A model generated the notes under the pieces. The model had not been told where the DNA came from, did no database searches, and saw only the letters and a list, made by a program, of their open reading frames with translations. Below are positions 55,615 through 64,000 of a DNA stretch of 64,000 nt, piece by piece. Both the position numbers and the translations under genes were made by a program. Source of the stretch: Allium sativum (lineage: Eukaryota; Streptophyta; Magnoliopsida; Asparagales; Amaryllidaceae); assembly GCA_030737875.1 (NCBI GenBank), contig CM060915.1:900914177-900978176 (forward strand), read 5' to 3'. How positions within the stretch are numbered: position 1 is the stretch's first letter; the number at the start of each line of letters is the position of its first letter.

Positions 55615-56342
55615 GAAGAGGGATGTAGCTGAGTTCGTCTCTAAGTGCTTGATATGCCAGCAAGTCAAAGTGGAGCAGAAGAAGCCTTGTGGTCTGCTTC
55701 ATCCTCTAAAGGTCCCATAGTGGAAATGGGATAGCATTTCGATGGACTTTGTTGATGGGTTGCCTAGGTAAAGAAGGGGGCAACACCAGTATTTGGGTAA
55801 TAGTGGACAGGCTCACTAAAAGCGCTCACTTTATACCTGTTAAGAGTAGAAGGACTGCCTCGTCCTTAGCATCCATTTATCTTAAAGAGATAGTTCGACT
55901 CCATAGGATACCCTCCAGCATAGTGAGTGATCGAGATCCTATCTTTACGAGCAAGTTTTGGAAGAGTTTGCAAGAGGCTATAGGCACACAACTATGCTTA
56001 AGCACGACCTATTACCCCCAAACCGATGGTCAGATGCAAAGGGTGAACAGAGCATTAGAAGACCTCTTGAGATTGTGCATTTTTGACTTTGGAGGAACAT
56101 GGGAGGATCATCTTCCTTTGGTGGAATTCGCTTACAACAATAGCTACCAAGCCACCATAGGCATGGCACCCTTCGAGGCTTTATATGGAAGACCATGCCG
56201 ATCACCAACTTGTTGGTGGGAGTCTACATACAAGCTCGTACTTAGGCCAGACATGATTAGAGAAACTTCAGAGAAGGTGGACTTGATAAGAAGACGAATG
56301 AAGACTGCACAAGATAGACAAAAGTTCTATGCAGACAAATGA
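55615..56342 (+). pseudogene. pol: Outer Tekay integrase core
   Basis: Reads FVSKCLICQQVKVEQKKPCG (zinc Cys pair kept), [16 protein letters not shown] with the first Asp, stops at about 55719 and 55769 and a frameshift in a run of G near 55780. From 55788 it is open: [34 protein letters not shown] (second Asp). It then has YYPQTDGQMQRVNRALEDLL, where the catalytic Glu has become Gln (GAA to CAA, about 56036). YNNSYQATIGMAPFEALYGR follows. A TGA at 56340-56342 (KADK*RTD) corresponds to CGA in the inner copy. Confidence 0.92.
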
Positions 56343-56885
56343 AGGACCGACCTTGAGTTTGAGGTTGGAGATAGGGCGTTCCTTAAAGTATCTCCTTTGA
56401 GGAATGTCATTCGCTTTGGGTCCACAGGAAAGTTGGCGCCAAGATTTGTAGGACCATTTCCTATCATTGAAAGAATTGGGACGATGGCTTATAGAGTAGA
56501 GCTACCCGAAAGGCTGGCTGGAGTTCATAATGTTTTTCATGTTTCTCAACTACGAAAGTGCTTACATGAGTCTGCGGAAGTTGTGGAGCGAAGTATACTA
56601 GAGGAAGTAGAAGTGGAACGAGAAGCGACTGTGAGAAGAGTTCCAGCTCGTATCTTGGGTACAGAAGTCAAAAAGCTACACAACCATGAAGTCAAGCTTG
56701 TTAAAGTTCAATGGAGTAACACTAAGGAAGACGCAACTTGGGAAACTGAGGGAATGATACGCGCAACCTACCCTTTTCTTTTTGAGGGTACCTCCTTGAT
56801 CTCTTTTTCCATAAGTTTATACATGCTTGTATCTACTTTTTTAGGTATATCTCCTCGATCCTTAGACAGAAACCAATGGATGTAA
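56343..56885 (+). pseudogene. pol: Outer Tekay integrase C-terminus and chromodomain
   Basis: After the [63 protein letters not shown], then the chromodomain HNHEVKLVKVQWSNTKEDAT and WETEGMIRATYPFLF. Open to a TAA at 56883-56885. Confidence 0.92.
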
Positions 56886-57374
56886 ACATGTATTTGAAAC
56901 ATGTTATGATTGATGGTTGCAAGTGGTTGCAAGTGGTTGCTAGTGGTTGCACGTGGATGCATATACACACACACATTAGGTACTAGATCGGCTCAGTCAC
57001 TTTCATATTGCATATACATATATGTATTTGTATATGGATTGAAACTTGGGATGTTATCATAAGGACGTTGCATTTGTATGAATGATTGTGCACTCATGTA
57101 GAAAGTATGATTAGGAATAATTGGATGCATAATGGACTCATGGCAGTGACATAATTTGCATTAAGGAGGTCAACTGAATTAGTAGACCACCTGATTTTGC
57201 ATTAGCTAAGGACATATACACACACTCTACATACAATCATGAAAGCATTAGAAATCTTTTAAGGACAATGGATGTCGGTGTTTGATGGTTGAGTAGATGG
57301 ATGATTGGATGGTAGGATATACATTCTTCGTAACTTGAAGATTTTGGGGATGAAATCCTTTAAGGAGGGGAGAA
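56886..57374 (+). other. 3' untranslated region and purine tract of outer Tekay
   Basis: No gene. Four TGGTTGCAAG-like repeats lie at 56914-56955. It ends AAGGAGGGGAGAA (57362-57374), the purine tract before the right LTR. Confidence 0.8.
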
Positions 57375-60300
57375 TGTAACACCCTGTATTTCTGTGTTTA
57401 TCAAAGTAATGAATTAAATAATACTTAATTTTAAAAGTGAGAATTAAGGGTAACGGGTTACGCCATTGTGTTTGTCTATGAATTCTGCTTGAGATAGAGT
57501 CCGAGTTTGCGTGAATCAGACTCCGTATGAAGAAGTTATGGAGTTCAGAAGATTTCATGTTTAAACAGAAAATTATATAATTAAATAATTTAATAAACAA
57601 AACAGTTCGAATTTCAAAAATCACGTGGCTCAGCTGGGCAGGAAAATCCCCGCCCATAGGGGTGGACTCCTCCCAAGGGGGTCGACATAGGTGTCGAACC
57701 CCCCCCCCCCAAGAGGGGTGTCGACCCCCTATAGGGGTCGATCCCCTCACCCAGATCCAAACAGTGACGATTTTCTGACTTGTTGATGAGTCACTAGGGC
57801 ATAGGTGGCAATTTCTAGATAACTCTATCTAGTCTGGACGGTTGTGATCGCTCCTAGGATGATCTAACGGCTCACATAAGTCTAAACCTCTACAGAAGCA
57901 ACCCTAGTCCTAGACCCTAAATCACACATTTTCATTCCAAGGAGCCACCATGTTGTCTATGATCGACCTAGCCTGGCCACCATTCCTTCTCAAACTAGAA
58001 AGCAAGTTAGAAGCTACGAATCTAATCTAAATTGGAAAATCGATTGTCTACGTCAAGGGATTGCTTTTCAGTTTTAGAAAACAGATGCCAGTAAATAAGA
58101 ATTTCTTTTGTTTGTAAGTCATGTTATTGTTTAGATGTGAACAATTAAAAGTTATGATTTGTAATAAAGTGAAAACTAGAGTTGTGCCTAAGTTGTAAGA
58201 TAATGGTGATACTGATTCATTTCTATTCTTGTAACGATTTATCATATATGCCTATGAGACTATTGTGGTTTATTGGACTTATTATGTATGTTAAACCAAT
58301 CGCGTATTATGTAAATTTGGTGACTCTTTCATGTTATGTTACATGCAAGTTTTTAGGCTAAGTTATATATATGTTTAGATCTACATTCTCATATGTTAGA
58401 TCTATGATTATTGGATCCAAAATACAAGTTCACATCTACATGTCTAATTGGATTTGTGTAATTCTATGTAAGTCCCCATTTATATGCTTAAGATTCATAT
58501 TAATTGAATCAAAATTACAAGTTTACATTTACATGCCTAGTTGGATTTGTGTAATTTCATATGCTTAAGACTCATGTTAATTTGATCCAAAAATGCAAGT
58601 TCATTGTTTTATGCCAAATTTATTTGACACATGTTTAGTTAGATCCTTATTATTTTATGTTGTATGAATGGTACATGCTCCTTTCTTTCCCTTTTTGTAT
58701 ATAAGTTAGGCTAAGTTTCGAGCCTAACATTCTATGTGAATTTTGCGAACGTATAACGAGGGTAACGTTGGCAAAAACCTTAAATTCCAAATTATTGGCA
58801 TAGTTTGGCTCATAAGCATATAAATGATTAGTGGCATAAATTGGTATAATTTATATACCTAAAAATTATGAACATGATTTAGTTGGTAAATGGGGCATGA
58901 CTTGAATAACAATAATTATGGATAATTTACATATAAATATGAAGAGTAAATATGTAAATTAAGTAAAAGACGAATATACCTAACCCGAGGTTAGATTGAG
59001 TTACGGTGTAAGACCGCCCGGAACCGCCCAGCACATCCAGCAACCGTAACAATATAGATCTATTGTGAGAGGTTAGCGCATCAAGCCCAAAAGAACCCGA
59101 GGATAGATTGAGTTGTGGTGCAAGACTTCCCAGAACCGACCGACACATCCAGCGACCGCAACAATACATATCTAATGTGAGTGGTTGGTGATTTAATGAA
59201 TGAATTAAAACTAAGACAGGAATGGTAGGGTTAAGTTAATTAAGGCAACACTTAACCAATACAACATGTTAACTAAACTGATGGGTGGGGTTAGGTTAAT
59301 TTGAGAACACTTAACCATTTTAACATGTTGATTAGGAAACCCTAGTAACAGGGACCTATTTTAGCAGTAACCCACATAGATGTATCATGGTACCCTAAAC
59401 TAGGAAGGGTGGGGCACGATTACTGAGCTGATTATAAGCGGTCAAAACAACGACGGGTGGTGCATCAGTGTAGGTTCTGACAGAGTGCAGGCGTGCACAT
59501 ACCCCGGAGTGGAAAAAGCAGGCACTAGGCATCAGTAATTATACGCTATGCATCTTGAATTGTGTCGGGTTGCCACCATAGGATTTGATACACCCCTTGG
59601 TGGGACCAGCACAAGTATCTACAATCAAGCGGGGCCGAATGACACAAGTGGTAAACGTATATGAGTAGGAGACGATCGATAAAGGGGATCATTTATCTTG
59701 AACACATGCTGCTAGTTGAAACACTTGTAAGTGGGTGCAGAGAAGTAGTAATGAGTGCGATAGCATATTCAGTTTTATTATCTTATTTCTAGGGTACTAT
59801 CCTGGGTTCAGTTTATTCATATCATGATCTTTTTTCCTGTTTACATGCTAAATAATCATTGGACTTATCAGACTCATGTCTGTCCCATTTTTCTTTCGTC
59901 TTCTTTTCTTCCGTTTCCCCCCAGGTCCGTAGGGAGGGTATACTTCAGCTTAGTTTGGACCATTTCCAGCTTGAAGAGAGTAGATGTATTGCTTGGATTC
60001 TCTTTCCTTGGGCTATGGCTTTGGATACTCTCTTATTGGGGATTTTTGTTGCCTTACTATTATTTTAATGCTTCTTTATGTTTTAATCAAGACAGAGATT
60101 TTGTTGTAATAATTTGGAAGTTGCTTTTAGACAGTTGTTATAATGTTTTAATTGAACCACGTACTTATGAAATAAATTTAGTTTTTTTTCCGCTGTTTAT
60201 ATGTCTATCTTGTAAATTATCTGTATCTTTTACCTATAATGCTCCACCGAATTTAAGGCATTCCCTTTTTGAGTGACCTTAACGAAGGTGGGGTGTTTCA
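57375..60300 (+). repeat. 3' LTR of the outer Tekay element
   Basis: 2926 bp, matches 38207-41135. It has the same GTCGAC island (57656-57750), but with a longer C run and fewer sites. Confidence 0.94.
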
Positions 60301-61164
60301 ATATATAACTAAGAAAAAGAAAAGCTTTGTTTTCTGATGCTTTTTCTAACATTAATCCATAATATAAATGACACTGGAGGTGTGCATTGCATGCATTTGA
60401 CAGCCATTATTTTGTAGCATGTCAATTAATTTTTATTTATTGTTGTTACTATTTAATTTATAATTTATACAATCAAAACAAATTTATGCTATATTTCTTA
60501 TAACTTTATATTCAACCATGGTTGACTTTTAAAAAGTTGTTATATGAGTTTTTTCCCTTTGCATCGCTTTACCATATTCTTGGGTTTGATTTATGTTTCT
60601 TCACTAATAATAACATATACTAAACAAGCTATTTCTTCTCCATAGATTTCCATAAATGATTTTCACATTCTTGGCTTTGGGGAGAAAAAGAGGTAACCCT
60701 TACGACTAATGGACAGTAGAGTCAGAAGAGTATGCACATGTCCCCACTTCACTATTCAATAATGGTTCAAATTAAGTACCATGGCTAATAATTATAGTAT
60801 AAGCTTCAACCTTATAGCTATTTTGGAAGTTTTTAAAATGTGATTTTGATATTTACAATATTTTATTGGCTTATTGTATTCCTATGCATACGCCATGATT
60901 GATTCATTTTTCTTCAATGAGAATCCTTTCTTTAAGAGTTACAAATAAAACAAATTTTCTGAACTAGCTAGCTAATTTCTGTAATGTTCCATATAGGTTT
61001 ATACGGATTTTTGGCTCTGGGGAAAAACGGGAAGCAACCTTTATCTTATGGAGACTACGAAGTTGTTAAACGAATATGCACACATCATTAGCTTCTCAAA
61101 TACAGTCCAAAATAAGATATTATGACCATTTCCTGCTAATCTAGCATTGTATTTTGCATTGCAC
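60301..61164 (+). other. AT-rich interval right of the Tekay element
   Basis: No gene seen. Two similar segments, around 60645-60740 and 60985-61090, share TTTCC/GTTCCATA, TTTTTGGCT.TGGGGA.AAA and ATGCACA.AT, suggesting an old local duplication. Confidence 0.5.
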
Positions 61165-62342
61165 ATAAATTTAGTGTGGTGCTAAGGGCACCCCAATATG
61201 TTCTTCCTAATACCACGACTAAAAAATACCACAAGAATTAGTATTGCACTCTTCTTAATACCATACACTTTAAAAATAGGGGCTACCACACTATTTTACC
61301 CTATTTCTATTTTGTTCGATATTCGTTCGTCCTCATTTGTAAAACCGATCAACGAGCTAAGCCCTAGATTTATAACCGATCAACGAATTCGACGCCGCAA
61401 TGTACAAAAACCGTGAATAAAGTTTGAATTAAGAAAACAAGAAGAGGATATGAGAGATTAGGGCTTTAAGATCACCAAACATTTTACCATATGAATTTGA
61501 ATTTTCCCACAAGAGATGCGAAAAAGACAGCGATTATGAGAGATTACAGTTAGGGATGGCAAAAAAATCTGTACCCGCGGTTATCCGCGGGTAAAATCTG
61601 TTATGGATATGAAACAGATAGTTAAATGGGTATCCATGCGTAAAATAAACGGGTATTTTTTATATCCATTAATTAATGGGGCGGGTACGGATAGTAAGAT
61701 ATCGATGTCCACGGATACGCGTGCCCGTATTGAATGTGATATATTATCAATAGTCAATACAAAAAATATTGTTGTTGGTTGTTCGGTATTTGTGTGCATG
61801 CTTTTACTCAATAATTTATAGCTACTGCTGTTGATATTTTGATGGATACTTCTGTTGTTATCTCTTCTATTTTGGATGCTGTTTAAATTTGTATTGGTAT
61901 TTTGAGGTTAGCATTTAAAAATTGGCCTATTTTGTTTTTTTTTACCCAATGTACTTTTGAATAATTTCAATAAATGGCTAAAAAATAAATTGAATAAATA
62001 TAATGGATACCCACGAATACCCGTCATTACCCGCAACCTGTTTAAAACCCATTTAATGGATACCCGTGCGGGTATGGGGCGGGCATGGGGCAAAAAATCA
62101 TCCAACTGGGCGGGTGATGGGGTGGTACTACCCGTGCCCGCCTCGCCCCATTGTCATCCCTAATTACAGTATTTAGATTAGCTTAGTACATGATTAGTTC
62201 GGCAAATAATGATTTAGTGGGAGATAAGAATGAAGAGGTAATGTGGTATTAGAAAGCATACAAAATTTAATGAGTTTTAGTTTTTTAATTGCGGTATTAG
62301 GAAGAACATATTGGGGTGCTCTTAGGACCACACTAAATTTAT
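61165..62342. mobile_element. TIR element (MITE-like), superfamily not assigned, with nested hAT
   Basis: Terminal inverted repeats of about 50 bp: the left end ATAAATTTAGTGTGGTGCTA, then GGGCACCCCAATATGTTCTT and CCTAATACC, is repeated inverted at 62290-62342 with about five differences. The outermost TAAATTT is symmetric with the right end, so the duplication (perhaps TA) cannot be fixed. Without the inserted hAT it is about 560 bp and has no coding capacity. Confidence 0.82.
61551..62162. mobile_element. Non-autonomous hAT element, 612 bp, TSD ATTACAGT
   Basis: Starts TAGGGATGGCAA and ends TTGTCATCCCTA, the TIR type of plant Ac-like hAT MITEs. It is flanked by a perfect 8-bp duplication ATTACAGT (61543-61550 and 62163-62170). 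Subterminal regions are rich in ACCCGCGGG and ACCCGTGCGGG motifs. The short open frames inside are not regarded as genes. Confidence 0.92.
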
Positions 62343-63104
62343 ACATATCTTTTTTTGTATTTTGATGTATGTTAATTTCTCTGTAATATTTTTTTTATAG
62401 TAATTGAAACTTCTTAGAGATGCCACATTATATATTCTGTGCAGGCAGATCAAAATATCCAGACGTGGTCATTCTCACATAATTAAATTTGTTGTCTACT
62501 ACTAAATGTTTTTACTTTTACATCAAGTCAAGGAAGCTCCACATATAAACACAAATGAGAAGCTATTGTATTCTTGCGACTCGTGCCATTTTCTTCTCAT
62601 TGTAGTTTAGAAAAATTAGAAATTAACCGTTATTTATATATATTGCTCCAACTAACTAATATCCTTTTTTCAACCATTAAATCATGTTTTATATTTATTA
62701 TTAAATAATAACATATTATGCGAACCTAAACCAATTTTTTTAATCTATGTTAACATGCCATATTTTGAAATGAAACCAAACAAAAGTTGCCACGTAAACT
62801 ACAACAAATCACTTCAGTCAAACTGATATGTGTGTGTGTATATTAGAAAAAAACTTCATCCAATATGTTTTGATCCTTGAATGAGGTTACTCCTCCTTTT
62901 TTTTCAAATTATATTATAAACTAATAATTTCATATATGTTGATTGTTATTTTTCAATATGCAGTGTGTATTCTTCAACGTACTTGCATACATAACTTACA
63001 TTAAAAGTCAAAACTATGGTACCAAGATTGTAAAAAGAGCAACATAATCTAGCTATTGGTGCGAAGCATGCCAACATAATGAAAGTACTTGTGTTTTGAG
63101 GTAA
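62343..63104 (+). other. AT-rich interval
   Basis: No gene, repeat or RNA recognised. Confidence 0.6.
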
Positions 63105-63105
63105 A

Positions 63106-63190
<85 letters not shown>
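63105..63190. repeat. Compound microsatellite (AC)n(AT)n(GT)n
   Basis: An (AC) run, then an (AT) run, then a (GT) run. The two outer parts are complementary, so the whole 86-bp tract is an inverted repeat that could extrude as a hairpin. Confidence 0.97.
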
Positions 63191-63193
<3 letters not shown>

Positions 63194-63241
63194 ATATGCA
63201 ATAATATGCTTTTATAATGCAAATATATAATGGTAATGAAA

Positions 63242-63521
63242 GTTAATGATACAATTGCCGAAGCATGGATTACCGCTTTTAACGAAATAGCAGAGGAAAT
63301 TATAGGTTGAAGAGCTGATGATCTTTGCAAGATTAAGAATAAAGAAGGTGAGGATGTATATTAACAAAAGCTGAAGGAGTTGCTATGGATACCTCGTCTT
63401 TTCAAGTTTGGCGTTGTTTAACTACATGAACATGAAAAAGCAAAAGATCCCTGCTATGTCATAGTTGATTATTGATTATTCAACCGAATCAAATTTTTTG
63501 TTGAAAGAAATACCAAGAATG
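63242..63521 (+). pseudogene. RPA1: Replication protein A 70-kDa subunit (RPA1) C-terminal fragment, decayed
   Basis: The frame from 63242 reads VNDTIAEAWITAFNEIAEEI, IG*RADDLCKIKNKEGEDVY, *QKLKELLWIPRLFKFGVV, with stops at 63308 and 63362. After a frameshift near 63420 it continues YMNMKKQKIPAMS* and IDYSTESNFLLKEIPRM. This is the end of the DNA-binding domain C (Rep_fac-A_C) of the single-strand-binding protein RPA70, whose family has WLTAFNE.AE.IIG..ADEL, then LKEATW.PHLF, then Y.NEKRQRI and VDF..ES..LLEEI. No intron breaks this piece. Three stops and one frameshift show it is not functional. It could come from a host gene or a transposon-carried RPA-like gene. Confidence 0.85.
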
Positions 63522-63534
63522 ACAGATTCTTCAG

Positions 63535-63565
63535 TTTATTTATTTATTTATTTATTTATTTATTT
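63535..63565. repeat. (TTTA)n microsatellite
   Basis: About eight TTTA units directly behind the RPA1 fragment. Confidence 0.9.
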
Positions 63566-64000
63566 CTATAATGTTAGTATAATTATCTCAGAATTTTATT
63601 TTTTGAAATTAACAATGCTCCTTTTAGGTATTTATTTTGATAATATACTTCATTGATATATGATTTATTTATTACACTTATTATTGCATTATTTATCTTC
63701 TTTAATTGACAATTCACAAATATAATCATGTGTTGTAAGCAAACATTTGTCTGATTTCTTATTTCATTTTAAAAAATTGGTAGTAATTCAAAATATATTA
63801 AATATTAGAATTTACATATTTGCACTAATTTTCATTTTTTTAACTAACACTGTGAATTTTTCATTAACAATATAATTAATAGAATTTTTTCACTTAGATA
63901 TCAAACAACTTAACGGTCGGTTTTTCTCACGGTTGTGCGGTTATACTGGTAATAAATGTGTAAAATGTTTCAAGCTTGAAAACATGATTGACAGGTATAA
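63566..64000 (+). other. AT-rich end of window
   Basis: Nothing recognised. Confidence 0.6.

Larger units (their letters stand above)
38207..60300 (+). mobile_element. Outer Tekay/Del-type chromovirus (Ty3/gypsy), interrupted by a second Tekay element
   Basis: LTRs of 2929 and 2926 bp start TGTAACACCC and end GGGTGTTTCA. The initiator tRNA-Met primer site follows the left one. Internal part: gag with two (degraded) zinc knuckles, protease, RT, RNase H, integrase and a C-terminal chromodomain, the organisation of the Tekay clade. The bases flanking the element (ACTGT left, ATATA right) do not match. pol is cut at 43469/54607 by the inner element. Without it the element is about 10.9 kb. Several stops and frameshifts make it defective. 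LTRs differ by a few percent by eye. Confidence 0.93.

Noticed and set aside
61603..61821. Plus-strand frame in the small hAT element as a transposase remnant
   Set aside because: Too short, without the hAT dimerisation motif, and mostly derived from the subterminal GGGTA repeats.
63049..63330. 93-codon minus-strand frame
   Set aside because: Half of it is Thr-His and Tyr-Ile runs from the microsatellite.
1..64000. tRNA, rRNA or other structured RNA genes
   Set aside because: No cloverleaf-like or rRNA core sequences were noticed; the only tRNA-like signals are primer-binding sites next to LTRs.
1..64000. A new gene cluster or defence system
   Set aside because: All long reading frames are retrotransposon gag/pol or their antisense ORF; no set of co-oriented non-transposon genes is present.

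Overview
The window is plant nuclear DNA, most likely from an angiosperm with a large, repeat-rich genome. It is almost entirely a stack of nested transposable elements, and no intact host gene was recognised. The case for a plant rests on several features: Ty1/copia, Tat-type and Tekay/Del-type Ty3/gypsy LTR retrotransposons with initiator-methionine-tRNA primer sites; a CACTA transposon with the plant-typical CACTACAAGAAAA terminus; non-autonomous hAT elements; and a captured, intron-containing piece of the plant clock gene GIGANTEA. A eudicot is plausible, but the species cannot be named from this sequence.

Layout. 1-18042: an old Ty1/copia element on the + strand (left LTR cut by the window edge, right LTR 17256-18042). 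Its integrase is split by a 12.1-kb Tat-lineage gypsy element (2451-14594, two 593-bp LTRs) that carries a second RNase H and a long decayed antisense ORF downstream of pol. 18640-23868: a 5.2-kb CACTA element without recognisable transposase, carrying host-gene fragments including two consecutive GIGANTEA exons with the intron between them (Pack-CACTA type). 23869-27917: AT-rich DNA with a few exon-like islands, one of them split by a 621-bp solo LTR (25720-26340, TSD AGGAG). 27926-36947: a roughly 0.8-kb non-autonomous hAT element flanked by GTTAACCA, disrupted by an 8.2-kb minus-strand gypsy element (28382-36611, TSD TAAGA) that has lost most of RT/RNase H and the integrase core. 38207-60300: a Tekay-type chromovirus whose pol gene is split by a second, younger Tekay-type element (43470-54606, TSD GGATA). 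61165-62342: a TIR element containing a 612-bp hAT element (TSD ATTACAGT). 63242-63521: a decayed C-terminal piece of replication protein A large subunit (RPA70).

How the genes work together. The coding capacity is retrotransposon gag-pol (capsid, protease, reverse transcriptase, RNase H, integrase). No element looks fully autonomous. The copia RT lacks the region with its YVDD motif. The Tat element has many stops. The minus-strand gypsy lost its catalytic core. The outer Tekay has stops, frameshifts and a Glu-to-Gln change at the third integrase catalytic position. The inner Tekay is best preserved (a 1138-codon pol frame), but a zinc-knuckle duplication put gag and pol in different frames and a nonsense codon cuts off the chromodomain. 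LTR divergence judged by eye (about 1.5% inner Tekay, a few percent outer Tekay, about 6% Tat, more in copia) agrees with the nesting order. I found no new defence or regulatory system. The most unusual items are the GIGANTEA-carrying CACTA element, the antisense ORF of the Tat element, arrays of palindromic motifs in the LTR promoter regions, the zinc-knuckle duplication, and the satellite-like filler that replaces RT in the minus-strand gypsy element.
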